A DNA stretch of 64,000 nt from Aspergillus flavus (taxonomy: Eukaryota; Ascomycota; Eurotiomycetes; Eurotiales; Aspergillaceae). The stretch lies in the NCBI RefSeq assembly GCF_009017415.1, contig NC_092405.1, positions 2,108,001-2,172,000 on the forward strand, given 5' to 3'. A model generated the notes under the pieces. The model was given only the letters and a program-made list of their open reading frames with translations. It ran no database searches and was not told the DNA's origin. Below, in pieces: positions 1 to 10,429 of this stretch; within the stretch, counting starts at the first letter, position 1, and every line of letters starts with the position of its first letter. The position numbers and the translations under genes were made by a program.

Positions 1-1093
1 CTACCGGCGTGAGCGATGAGACGGGCGCCAACCAATTCGCCAACAAGAGCAGTCAAGTTAGGCGCAATGGCGTTCATACGGGCGGTCAAATAACCGGCAA
101 GTTGCTGACGGTACTCCGTGAAGCCAACAACCTGCTCAGCCAAAGCCTGAATGTTCTCCAGATCCTCCTCGCTGATCTCAGTACCCATGGAGCGGTCCGC
201 GGCAGCCTTGACAGAGCCCTCAAGCTCCTCGGGTAGGATCTCGGCGAGATCAGAGGACTCCCAGTTAGTGCGCATGCCCATCTTCAGAACGAGTTTCGCA
301 TAGGCCAGGTTGTCGTTGAGAATCTTAGCCAGCTCAGGGAAGTGCCAGCCGTACCATTCCTTCACACGCATAGCATAGTTGTTGAGCTCCTTATCCAAAT
401 CATCCAGCAGACCAATGGCTTGTACAATCATAGTATCAATCTTATCGGGAGAGAACTTCAGCTTATGTCTGGCAAGGGAGTGGGAAAGACCCAGAGACAT
501 GGTGGACATGTCCTGAGGGGCGAGGCCTGGGATTAATGTGGGGAGATGTTCACGGATAGCACGGTAGATATCAGTGGTGGTCGAGTCGGCGATAAGTTGG
601 ATATCGAGACCGGGAAGCTTGCCAATGGCATTTCCTTTACGATTTTTAGTCAATAACTGAACCGGATCTACTGCGCAGAAACTCGATCGACATACCAAGC
701 TTCGGGTCCGCAACGGCCAAAGAGACCTTCTTCTCATCCTTGACCTCGTCAAGAAGGCTGGCAAGACGAGGGGTGACCTTGCCCTCAACAAGAGAAGCAA
801 CTTCCTCCAGGGCTGTAGCAGCGCTGTCGAACTTCTGGAAACTCTTCAATTTCACACTATACGAAAGAGTTAGATGGACCGTTCACACCGGAAAATTTTT
901 TGCTTCAAGAGCGCGTGCGGCGAGATTGGAACAACACCGACGAGAATGCAGCGAAAGCAATAACTTACAGGTTCGAAACACCCTCTGCCGTCGCAGCCTC
1001 CGTAGCCAGATCATCTCTCTTCAAAAGCTTCTTGTCTTTGGCCTTGAGCAGGGCATAACCCGCGCTGGTTTCGGTGAGGATAAACAGCGTCAT
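1..1093 (-). CDS. nop58: Nucleolar protein Nop58 (box C/D snoRNP core), 5' part only
   Basis: Partial gene cut by the left edge of the window. The reading starts at the ATG complementary to 1091-1093 and joins exons 969-1093, 696-856 and 634-1, with introns that start GTAAGT and GTATGT and end in AG; frame is kept across both junctions. About 306 residues are visible. They begin [20 protein letters not shown], the NOP5 N-terminal domain typical of Nop58, followed by the coiled-coil/NOSIC region ([19 protein letters not shown]) and the start of the Nop fold. Nop58 pairs with Nop56 and fibrillarin in box C/D snoRNPs that direct 2'-O-methylation of pre-rRNA in the nucleolus. The rest of the Nop domain and the usual Lys/Glu-rich tail lie outside. 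It is divergent from vma6 with 344 bp between start codons. The identification is by recognised sequence and is secure. Confidence 0.95.
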
Positions 1094-1437
1094 GGTGGAC
1101 GGCCTCAATTCCCAGCTGGTTTAAAAAATATTTAATCTAACAGCTAGAAAGGTAATAAATATGGTGGATAGGCCGGAGAGTGAGGGCGACCGTGGACGAA
1201 ACCACCGAAAGCGTGCTTGGGGAAGTCGGTTTGTCGCTGCTGGCGGGAATTTTTTACCTCGAGTCTAAAGTAAAAAAATGAAAAAAGCGAGAGCGATCCG
1301 AGTGGCTGAGTGGCTGGTGGGTGCGGCGGTGCGTCTTACGTAACGCGGGAAGCGACTGACGGACATGGAGAGATACATACAACAGCTGTCTTGCGGAGTA
1401 GTTTTGGAATCCTCCCGAGCTGCATCGTCATTACACA
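1094..1437. promoter_or_regulatory. Divergent nop58/vma6 intergenic region
   Basis: This 344-bp gap lies between the two start codons and must hold both 5' leaders and both core promoters. I see A/T runs around 1125-1150 and 1265-1285 but no TATA box or regulatory palindrome I would defend. Confidence 0.4.
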
Positions 1438-2698
1438 ATGGAGGGTCTCTTCTTTAACGTCAACAGCGGGTATGTGTGGCTCAGAATTATATTTGGGATC
1501 TTGCGACAGCGTCGGACTAATGCTCTATAGCTATGTTGAGGGCATTGTCCGAGGATATCGGAACAGCCTCCTCACGGGCCAGCACTACAACAACCTGACC
1601 CAATGCGAAACAATAGATGGTCCGTTCGCTCACAGCTGTATCGCTACTCATATACTATATACTTATCCAAGTACTGGCTGCAGATGTCAAACTCCAGCTC
1701 GCCCCCGCATACGGAGACTTCCTCGCCGCGCTTCCTCCCAACCCCTCTACCTCAGCCCTTGCCGGCAAGATGACGGATAAGCTGGTCGCTGAATTCCGCT
1801 ATGTGCTCACCCAGGCCACAGGGTCGACGGCCAGATTCCTCGAGTACCTGACTTACGGCTATATGATCGATAACATTGCTCTTCTTATCACCGGTACTTT
1901 ACATGAGCGTGATACTCGTGAGCTTCTGGAGCGATGCCACCCCTTGGGCTGGTTTGAGACTTTGCCCGTACTGTGTGTGGCCACGAACATCGAGGAACTT
2001 TATAACTCGGTCTTGATTGAAACACCATTGGCTGGCTACTTCAAGGGCAGCCTCAGCCACCAGGATCTGGACGAATTGAACATCGAGATCGTGCGCAACA
2101 CCCTCTACAAGAACTATCTCGAGGACTTCTACCAGTTTGTGAACACACACCCAGACTTTAAGGGCACTCCTACACAAGAGGTTATGTCTGAACTTCTGGA
2201 GTTCGAGGCAGACCGCCGTGCAATCAACATCACCCTGAACTCGTTCGGGACAGAGCTTTCGAAGCAGGAACGGAGAAAGCTGTACCCGGAGTTTGGTAAA
2301 CTCTATCCCGAAGGCTCATTGATGCTTTCACGGGCTGACGACCTGGAGTCTGTGTCTCTTGCGGTCAGCATATCAGCTGACTACAAGGCCTTCTTTGACG
2401 CCGTGGGCCTTACTCAGGGTGCAGGTTTCGGTGGTGGTGCGGATGGAAAAAGTCTCGAGGACATGTTCTACCAAAAGGAAATGGAAATGTCAAAGGTTGT
2501 CTTCACCCGGCAGTTTACCCCGGCGGTAGTCTACGCATGGATGAGGTTGAAGGAGCAGGTCAGTCCAAAACTGTTCCTGACGAGAGGCATAAGAACTAAC
2601 CACCCATTACACAGGAAATTCGAAACGTTACATGGATCGCGGAGTGCATTGCGCAGCACCAGAAAGAGCGGATTGGCAACTTCATCTCTGTCTTCTAA
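1438..2698 (+). CDS. vma6: V-type proton ATPase subunit d
   Basis: Subunit d sits at the central stalk of the vacuolar H+-ATPase and couples V1 rotation to the V0 proteolipid ring. The gene is read as exons 1438-1469, 1531-1619, 1684-2558 and 2615-2698. All three introns are short GT-AG introns (57-64 nt) and the frame is kept, giving 359 residues, the normal family length. The first exon encodes MEGLFFNVNSG and joins to YVEGIVRGYRNSLL, the conserved N-terminus. Later blocks such as FLEYLTYGYMIDNIALLITG and the C-terminal ECIAQHQKERIGNFISVF are also typical. Taking the long downstream reading frame alone would miss the first two exons. It converges on the PRPP synthetase gene. No unusual features. 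Confidence 0.96.
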
Positions 2699-3650
2699 GC
2701 GTCCCGTCTCGGCACCACCTAATCTTCGATTCGTGCGATCCGTTCACATGCACAAAACTTCCTTATTACCCCGAACTATGTGATTCTATGTATCTTTTCC
2801 CTCTTCCATTTCCCATATCCTTATCTTGTGACTAGCTTTCAGTTATCCACTTATGTGTTGAGCGCATCAAATCGCCCGGCATACGTTGCCAGTTTCTGAT
2901 CTCTTCTACTTGCCTAGGGCGTTGGGGAATCTCGTTTGTGCGGTATAGTATAGATGAACTGATCATTTACTTATACCTTGAATGTAAACTTTATTGCTTA
3001 ATGTAGGGATTTGCATATTTGAGGTAAGCGATACTACTATAGAGTTTGTCAAGTATAATATCTAGTTCTTAAGTTATCACGTTTGAATTTCTAATCGTCG
3101 CAACTTTTACATTTGTTAATTTCAGGCTGCACGGCCCACTACTGAGAGTCTAAGTTAGTCATGCTTGTATGTAAGTTAGTACAAGTGTATCCGTGCAGAT
3201 ACATGCTCAGGGCCAAAGCTCCTTATAGTACACGGTTCTGTGTTATGCCAAGAAAAAATTGCAGTTGTAGAGCAAGAGAGATGCAGTGAAAATGTCACGA
3301 AGTAGCCTGAACAATCGCAACAATCGCAAGGAGCGGCAAATGGGAAGGTGGGGGGACAAGGATTGAAACAGAGTCCGGTCGATTGGCCTAGAAGCCTATC
3401 TACTGGTTTCATAAATCGGTCGACACATTCAACGCAGTTACGTGATATGCGATGATGGGATTGTATAGTCATAAAAAAAGATCCAATATAGCAGTGGGGG
3501 CGTCAGTGTGTTGGGGGTTGCCCAACAAAAATCAAACATTTCAGCATATGAGTTTTTTCATCACTCCTTTTTTTGGTTTTCAGGATTCATGCTAAAGCTC
3601 CTTCGGAGAGGAAGGATAATAAAAAGACATGTCAAAAGTTGGATAGATCG
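2699..3650. other. Shared 3' region between convergent vma6 and PRPP synthetase
   Basis: The stretch of 952 bp is AT-rich with only short chance reading frames. It probably holds the 3' UTRs and poly(A) sites of the two convergent genes. Nothing else seen. Confidence 0.5.
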
Positions 3651-5059
3651 TTAGTCGTACTGGAAAAGGACACTGATACTCTCGCCATGGTGGACACGAC
3701 GGATAGCCTACGACGTATTAGCAACAAAACTCCGTTAAGTAGGATAGCCAACATACCTCGGCAAAGACATGGCCAACTTCCAAAACCTCCAGCTTAGGGC
3801 ACTGGCGGAGGTGTTCTGTCTGATCAACGCTGTTCGTGACCACCACCTTGTCAAGGGCACTGGCGTTGATGCGATCAATAGCATCCCCACTTAGGATACC
3901 GTGAGTCACCAAGGCGTAAACTTGAGCGGCACCTTCCTTCTTCAAGAGCTTTGCAGCTCTAGTGATGGTGTTGGAAGTATCCGCCAGGTCATCAATCAGG
4001 ATAGCGGTACGGCCTTTCACATCACCAACTAACATCATAGTGGCATTTTGACGGTCCGTGATGCGTGTGGGACGCCGTTCCTATTAACTATTAGGAAACA
4101 CAAAAAATGTTGAACTAGTAAGCAGAACAAACCTTGTGAATCAATGCGAACTCTATGCCCATGGAATCCGCAATTGCCGTGGCACGCTTAGCACCGCCAG
4201 CATCGGGGCTGACAATAACAGCCCGCTTGTAATTGGGGATGTTCCGCTGAATGTAACTCTTGAGCAGCGGTCTGCCATACAAGTTATCTACGGGGATATC
4301 GAAGAATCCCTGATACTGAGGATCGTGTAGGTCCATCGTGATGATGTGGTCGGCACCAGCACAGGCAAGCAAATCAGCTACCAATGTGCCTGCCTGAGCA
4401 ACCCACTGCTTGTAGCCTGGGCGTGGTTGGAAATTGTTGATTTTGTTCACGCTGTCCTCACCGAAAGCACCATTGGAAACAGCGGCCTTGCTGCTCTCTG
4501 GTTGCGAATCCAGAGTATCACTGCGAGAGAGGCCGCTAGTCGGGCGCTTCTTCACAGGACTGCCATTGCTGATATCCTCTATTTGAGCCTTTGCAAGGCT
4601 CTTCTGTAGGTTATCAACACCGTTCAGAAGACTTCCACTCTCAGGCTTCCCAGGATATGGGGTTGTAGGGGTGCTCTCGAAAGTATAGCCATTTGCAGGT
4701 TCCGACTTTCCAGGAACAGATGACTTTACAAGAGGCGCGCCAGTCTTATTGTAAGGAATATCACTCTGGCGAGAGTACGGGAAAAGAGGGAGAACAGCGG
4801 TGACCCTCTTGGCGGAGGCGGTCTTGCATGCAGAGATGGTAATGAGTAGCTCCAGTAGGTGGTCGTTCACTTTCCCACCACCAGATTGAATAATGTACAC
4901 ATCTTTCCCACGAACAGACTCTTTGATTTCAACTCTGGTTTCGCCCACAGAGAATTTGGAAAGTAGAACATCTGCTGGCGGGATACCCAGGACGCCGCAG
5001 ATGTTCTGAGTCAGTTGTGGGTGGGAAGTGCCCCCAATTACCACGATATTGCGGACCAT
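3651..5059 (-). CDS. Ribose-phosphate pyrophosphokinase (PRPP synthetase) with internal insertion
   Basis: The enzyme makes PRPP from ribose 5-phosphate and ATP for purine, pyrimidine, NAD, His and Trp synthesis. Exons are 4133-5059, 3757-4080 and 3651-3707 on the minus strand, giving 435 residues. The N-terminal half (VVIGGTSHPQL) is followed at about residues 101-215 by a Ser/Pro/Lys-rich insertion of roughly 110 residues. The conserved fold resumes with ITMDLHDPQYQGFFDIPVDN, and the PRPP-binding loop DDLADTSNT lies near residues 339-347. The insertion resembles the non-homologous region of yeast Prs1 and makes this longer than the roughly 320-residue bacterial enzyme. The start at MVRNIVVIGG is chosen because no in-frame ATG lies upstream without an intervening stop; a two-codon upstream ORF begins at 5278. 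The yeast-type paralogue (Prs1 or other) cannot be settled by eye. Confidence 0.93.
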
Positions 5060-6103
5060 GGTGGTAGGATCTTCAGGTTGATGAAGTTTTGAAAAAGCGG
5101 TAGGATAGATAAACAAAAGAGAGGATGTCTGCGTCGAGAGTGGAGAGAAACCAGGGATATCCGATGAGAGAGGTCTGGAGGGTCGATTATTGATCGGTGA
5201 GATTAGCACAAGGTTGAGAGAAGCTTTGATCAATGAATGGACAAAGTTGTGGCGAATACGGACAGGCAACTACCTCATGGCGGGGATTCAAGAACGGTGT
5301 CCGATTGATGGAGTGGAGAGAACATTGAATAAAGGACTGAGGTAGAGGGTCGTGTGAGTCCCGCGATAGAAAAAAAAATGCCTCTTCCGCCGGTGGAACC
5401 AAACGTGCTCCAAGCCTCGGATTTCTGCCGTAATAGCCCCAGGCTGCTACATGCCGCCTGCCGCATCCGGCTAGCTGCACACAAATTAAACAAAAATGAC
5501 TGGAAAAGACGATGCGCCCCGCGTGAGAGGTAAATGACGGGAGATGTGGGAGGATGAGAGAAGAAAAAAATAGCTCCGACTCCGGATTTCAGAAATACCC
5601 GTAGTTCCAAGACGACAACAACAACAACAACAACAGCAATTCATGAGCCATTCACCTCGCTAACCAAGCAAAGAACAGTAGGCACCATCTGTCATGAAAA
5701 TGCTAGCTGTTGCATTACAAGAAGAGCAATGTCTCCATTGGGCCAATAGGTACATGGAAACTTTGAAAAATAACGTGTCGGAGAGCATCATCGGTCTGGT
5801 GGGAGGCCAAATAAAAGAAAGAGAAAAAAGTAATTTTCATGACAATTCCCAATACCACAATCAATTCCCAAAGTGTTGTTGCAATAGCAGGTAAAGCACA
5901 ATAGAGATGAAACCCAGGTCATATAAAGATACAGTAATACAATTCGAATCGCCTGTGAGGAATATCCTACAAAACAGAGTAGAGTTAGCATTCACCCCCA
6001 AAGACATACCAGACGCATCATGACAGACCTCACAAACCATAGGGAAGAAATCGAAAAGGAAGTTGCTCACAGGTACCTAAAGTTGTATAGTCTACGCAAT
6101 GAT
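5060..6103. other. PRPP synthetase 5' region and Hub1-like gene 3' region
   Basis: This 1044-bp gap separates two minus-strand genes. It holds the PRPP synthetase leader with short upstream reading frames, an (ACA)n run at about 5614-5635 and a CCAAT box at 5743-5747. No further gene is supported. Confidence 0.4.
5614..5635. repeat. (ACA)n microsatellite
   Basis: About seven uninterrupted ACA units lie in the upstream region of the PRPP synthetase gene. Confidence 0.85.
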
Positions 6104-6865
6104 TTATTCACCAGTGCCGACCTCCCTGTAGAACAGTCAGCATCGAATCTCCCGAACCGAGAAAGTTCCGAAGCGCAACAAATAGCAGGCTACAAGGGAG
6201 GGCCTTGAAGAGGATCACTTACAGATCAAGCTGGCTTCCTGAAGAAATGCTGTAGTCGGCCAGTGTTAAGAAATCTTTAAAAGGTCGCTCCCCTTGGCGC
6301 TTGAGGAGGATTTCATGTGGTTCACGTCCGATACGTGCAGCAACCTGTGCCTTAAAAAGCTCTATGACACAAATTAGATGCCAAACTGCAGTCCTCGATC
6401 ATAAAAGGGTAACGAACTGATTGGATCCGATGCAAGACATGGAATTGAAGCTTTCGAGCCGAGACGATCATTCACATGCACAATAATCATCGGTTCTGAG
6501 GACTGAGGAACGGCGTTTTTCTTTTCTTTCTTCTCTTTCTTCTTCTTGTCCCGTCCGTCTCTCTCATCACCCTCAGGACGCTTTCGGTCACGATCGCTAT
6601 CCTTGTTCCTATCCTCAGGTCGATACGTATCTCTGTCGCGTCGCGGAGATCTTGCCCGTTCTTCCCTATCTCTGTATCCTCGATTTAGTCTCCGTTCATC
6701 TGTATCGTGTCTGCTGTCGCCATCGCGCCGTTTGTCCTTCCATCGAAAACCTCCTCCTCCTCCTCCTCCTCCTCCTCCTCCTCCATTTTTTCTAGGCCTC
6801 TCTCTGTCAGACCTTTCTCTGTCAAGCCTTCTCCCTGGCGACCTGCTCCTTGAACGCTCGCCCAT
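6104..6865 (-). CDS. Hub1/UBL5-like ubiquitin-fold protein with RS-type N-terminal extension
   Basis: Exons 6418-6865, 6223-6361 and 6104-6125 keep frame and give 202 residues. The last ~76 residues form a ubiquitin-like domain: MIIVHVNDRLGSKASIPC, then LFKAQVAARIG, ILLKRQGERPFKDFLTL and LADYSISSGSQLDLEVGTGE. The NDRLG motif and the ending without a C-terminal diglycine match Hub1/UBL5, which binds spliceosomal proteins non-covalently and influences splice-site use. Unlike the roughly 73-residue yeast and human proteins, about 125 Arg/Ser/Asp/Lys-rich residues precede it (GERSRSRSPGRR), containing a run of about 12 Gly coded by an imperfect (GGA)n tract. Such a tail suggests nuclear speckle or spliceosome targeting. 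The exact ATG (6865 or 6871) is uncertain. The two C-terminal exons are short, so single-frame prediction would truncate it. Confidence 0.8.
6752..6785. repeat. In-frame (CTC)n / poly-Gly trinucleotide repeat
   Basis: A run of about eleven CTC units on the plus strand codes the poly-Gly stretch of the Hub1-like protein, so its length may vary between strains without breaking frame. Confidence 0.85.
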
Positions 6866-7122
6866 GATCATCGACGTAGGGTAATGTAGTTTAGCGATCA
6901 GGTTGACGCTCTCAGCAATGGAATACGACCCGCGCGACACGTGATGATGTATTGCGGCCCGGCCTTCTGGTCGCAAGATGCCTACACTAAACTCTAAATG
7001 GAATAGTACGATAAATGTTAAGCACTGACCTCCGTGCTTAACCCCATGCTTATTGCGATTGAACTTATATCAATAGCCTCAAATCCGGCTTAGAGCATCG
7101 CAGATTTCTAAATCAGTGATAA

Positions 7123-7849
7123 ATGCCTGGTCGCCTGATACTACGACGTCCATCTCCGACGACCGTCTCATTCACTGTGTCCAATGCCTCCAGACACACG
7201 AGCACCCCAGCGAAGATCCTCTACTATCTTCAAGTCCTTTTGCGCGCATTAGTCTTCATCTGCGTGGTTTTCTTCAACGTCGCAAGACTCCGCCACTCTT
7301 TCTTTAACCAAGATGGATCTTTATTACGCTGGAATGCCATATGGTCGAGCCCATTAGGGTCACATGTAACCCGAACCGTAGATTCATACAGTTCCTGGGC
7401 TGTCGTTCTGGTGAGCGCGATTGTAATCTATGGTGTCTTTAGGAAGGGCTATACGGGTATGCTGGAGTGTTCCTGTTGCGGTAAATGATTTCAATGCTAA
7501 CTTTTGGTGCTATACAGAGGAATCACTGCTAGTCATACGTGGTTTGGGAATTCAAACTTCTACTTCGTCCCTGACCTATCTCTCCAAAGCCTCGACGCGA
7601 TTTATTCCCACCACTCAGATCCAGGACATTGTGATTCACGAGGCTTTCAAAGGGTTTGAAGTCCGCTTTTACCTAGCAATTATTGTAGATGGGGAGCCCG
7701 AGGTTGTCGTAGTGTTCCCTGTAAGTATTCTCATCCAAATAAGTGATTTGTCCTAACCCTTATATGCCCAGAAACTTTTGCCGAGTCGGGCAATACTGGA
7801 AGAGGTTTGGAGGGGCTCGCGGCACTGTCTCTATGATTCAAAATCTTAA
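7123..7849 (+). CDS. GPI-GlcNAc transferase subunit PIG-H/Gpi15
   Basis: PIG-H/Gpi15 is a subunit of the ER complex that transfers GlcNAc from UDP-GlcNAc to phosphatidylinositol, the first step of GPI-anchor synthesis. Exons 7123-7456, 7518-7720 and 7772-7849 keep frame and give 204 residues. Two hydrophobic segments (around residues 31-55 and 90-107) are expected to form the membrane hairpin. The PIG-H domain follows, with the recognisable blocks ESLLVIRGLGIQTSTS, STRFIPTTQIQDIVIHEAFK and GFEVRFYLAIIVDGE, ending RAILEEVWRGSRHCLYD. Length and order fit the family. It diverges from the Hub1-like gene (257 bp between starts) and converges on deg1 with only 118 bp between stop codons. The window also contains two GPI-anchored proteins, but that linkage need not be functional. 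Confidence 0.93.
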
Positions 7850-7967
7850 CATGAAGGAGTTTGGAAGTAATTATCTTGCCTTTGAAACGGGCATTCCCAT
7901 GTCTAATTGGAGTACACCTAACGGAAACCTATTCTATAAAGGTATGACATGCAACCAGCTTTCCTTT

Positions 7968-9938
7968 CTACATCTCCATGCGACTGGGCTCTGCACCCTT
8001 TTCAGTCTTTCGCTGTTTGGCTGCAAGCCATCTCGCGTTTTGGACCTCCACGGGATCCGTCTTTCTCTTCTGCATGACTGGTATATACTGTCCTCCCATT
8101 CTCGGTTCATTCGCGCCATAGAAGACTTTTTGGCTCCGCTTTCGTTGTTCATCCTTGACACCCTTGGCTTCGCCATTGACAACCCCTTGGTCCCCTTGGC
8201 TGACGGCAAGATCCAGTAATGTGCCAGCCAGTATTTCGTCAATCTTACGTTGCCTCCAAACGGACCAAAGACTGTCTACTACCCCTCCCAGACCGTATTT
8301 GCCATCTCCTCTGCCCACTTGGGATTTTATCTGTCTGCTGTCCCCGGCGTAAACCCAATCTAATGCATCTTCACGGCTGCCGCTGTTCTCATCGGGGAAG
8401 ACACAGTTCCAAAGGACAAGGGGAGCGTCGGAAGCCATCTCATAGGTCGGCTTACGCGGGTTCTTGGTTATGTCTAACAGGTCCGGCACAATAGTCGGTG
8501 GCTCGAGCCCCTGGCCCACTAGGAACAAAATACCCACCATGTGCCGCACCTGATGCCATAGAAAAGCGGATCCTCTCAAGTTAAATACATATACTTGAGA
8601 AGGGGTTGGCGAAGGAGACTCTGGCGACCCGGGAGTTTGTTGCGCAGCAGGGTCTTCTAGAGCTTGGAATCCCGGTTGACTGACGTAGCCCAGTGGGCTG
8701 CTTCGCGGGTCAAGGAGCTCAATGTCAGAATGGTAGATGACTCTCTCGAAATTTTCGATTTGTTTGCTGGTGTCCAGTTTGCAGAAGTTACGGAAGTCAT
8801 GGACTCCCTCAAAGTACTTAGCAGCTTCGCGCATAGCCTCAATGTCTAACCAACCCTCTCTGTATTTTGCGCGGCTATCTCCCGCCTTATTGTTTGCACG
8901 CGAGGTAAATCCAAGAGGTCCTGGCGTTGGGGAGAAGGCGGGTTGGGTAAAGAAATATTTGTAATGGCGTTCCCGGCAAGAGAAACGGGCGTCGAAGCCT
9001 TCCGGGGGGTGTGGACACCATGCCAGGACCCGGATATCCTCTGGAAGCACTCTGTTCAGAATACTTACGTATGGTAATTCATCAGCGATATCATCCCAAT
9101 TATCTTGAGCGGCATCGTCTAAAGCAGAAGCTTCTTCTCCGGTCTGCATAGTAGTATCCGAGCTAGGGTCCGCCTGCGCAACATCATCACGCTTAGGTCG
9201 TGCGCTTCGTACCCTAAGGCCGATGACTTGTCCAAAGGCACTGACACCCCGGTCAGTCCGGCCAGCCTTAGAATACTGACATCCTTCCCAATTGATCAAA
9301 TAAGGTTTCAATTCCCTCGGGCCCCTGGTATCTTCAAACCCATCCGCCTCTCCATTCTCCGGGAAAATCAGACGAGTCTTCCGCAAAGCCTTCCACATCT
9401 CTTCTTCAATCGTAGGGAGTGGTGTGACATTTCCATTGGCATGTTCAAGACCGTTGTACCGTTGCCCCAGATATGCGAACTTCAGAGCTATGAACCGGGT
9501 ATTGTATCTGGAAGGATCAATCACTCGGGGCTGCTTCGGGGGACGATTCGGCGCGCGAGTATGTGTGATATCGTCCTCTGGGGGAGGCTGGTATTTGCGC
9601 GCTCCCTTCTTTGAGGAAAACTTCGCTGTCTCGGCGGGGGTATCGAGCGCTGGGTTCGAAGGTACAAATTCGTTTGCGACTTTCGATGAAGTAGCGAATT
9701 CCGCATTACGTGAGTGCAGCTGGCGCTCCAACTCTGTAATTCTGGAGATCAGATTCTCCGGGGTCCAGGTCGAGTAGTCGGTTTGACCCTGAGGTGGAAG
9801 TGATTCCCCGGCGCCGGACATGCCTTGAGACTCAACTTGCGCGTGGGGATGATTGAGAAACAGAAAGGTTCGTTTGGTCAAATGACGTTGTGTAATGCGA
9901 CTCAGATTGGAACAGAGTCTGCTTTGAACTCTCCACAT
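7968..9938 (-). CDS. deg1: tRNA pseudouridine synthase Deg1/Pus3
   Basis: This TruA-family enzyme makes pseudouridine at positions 38/39 of the tRNA anticodon stem. A single intronless frame encodes 656 residues. The catalytic motif GRTDRGVSAFGQVIG puts the nucleophilic Asp at about residue 229. SRYNTRFIALKFAYLGQRYNG and AFLWHQVRHMVGILFLVGQG are family blocks before and after it. The first 35 residues are rich in Arg/Ser/Thr/Leu and lack acidic residues, then a second Met (codon at 9819-9821, residue 40) begins MSGAGESLPP. This layout could give a mitochondrial form from the first ATG and a nuclear/cytosolic form from the second, though that is inference. The C-terminal ~50 residues are Lys/Arg-rich. 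The family assignment is secure; the start is less so. Confidence 0.94.
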   Translation of the reverse strand: MWRVQSRLCSNLSRITQRHLTKRTFLFLNHPHAQVESQGMSGAGESLPPQGQTDYSTWTPENLISRITELERQLHSRNAEFATSSKVANEFVPSNPALDTPAETAKFSSKKGARKYQPPPEDDITHTRAPNRPPKQPRVIDPSRYNTRFIALKFAYLGQRYNGLEHANGNVTPLPTIEEEMWKALRKTRLIFPENGEADGFEDTRGPRELKPYLINWEGCQYSKAGRTDRGVSAFGQVIGLRVRSARPKRDDVAQADPSSDTTMQTGEEASALDDAAQDNWDDIADELPYVSILNRVLPEDIRVLAWCPHPPEGFDARFSCRERHYKYFFTQPAFSPTPGPLGFTSRANNKAGDSRAKYREGWLDIEAMREAAKYFEGVHDFRNFCKLDTSKQIENFERVIYHSDIELLDPRSSPLGYVSQPGFQALEDPAAQQTPGSPESPSPTPSQVYVFNLRGSAFLWHQVRHMVGILFLVGQGLEPPTIVPDLLDITKNPRKPTYEMASDAPLVLWNCVFPDENSGSREDALDWVYAGDSRQIKSQVGRGDGKYGLGGVVDSLWSVWRQRKIDEILAGTLLDLAVSQGDQGVVNGEAKGVKDEQRKRSQKVFYGANEPRMGGQYIPVMQKRKTDPVEVQNARWLAAKQRKTEKGAEPSRMEM

Positions 9939-10429
9939 TCCCCTGGAGCTGGCGAAAATGGTTTGTTGTACCCACTAAACTTTGAAAGTAGTTGGCGGGG
10001 GACAGATGTTGGAAATTTTTAAAGTCATTTTTGTTAAGTAATTTAATATCCGTGTATGGTAATTTTACGGAGATCTGCTAGATCTACTTTAGATGAGAAA
10101 CAGTGGCTTTGGATTTTACATGCATCGTCTTGGGAGTTCTTATCATAGGATCTGCTTAATAAATCGAGTTTGTAATAATCTAACCCAGAGAAACGTACTT
10201 ATCAATGCCGCTTTACTTTGTCATGGATGCATTCCAAGTAGATATGACATCTGCTTTATATCTCTCCGTTCGATTAACCTTCACAGTACCCAATCTCAAC
10301 TACTCAAACACACGATAACTTCAGCCAAGTTCAGGAAAGCTCTGCTACACAATCACTTTTTTATTCTAATCACACACACTGACAGGCCTTCGAATATACT
10401 GCAATACAGCACCTCGTGAATTCGACCTA
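9939..10429. promoter_or_regulatory. Divergent deg1 / Rho-like GTPase intergenic region
   Basis: This 491-bp gap is AT-rich from about 10015 and holds both promoters. I see no defensible motif or additional gene in it. Confidence 0.35.

Noticed and set aside
5060..5269. In-frame N-terminal extension of PRPP synthetase resembling a targeting sequence
   Set aside because: The extended frame has no ATG; it begins only at a non-ATG codon, and the upstream ATG at 5278 is followed by a stop after two codons.
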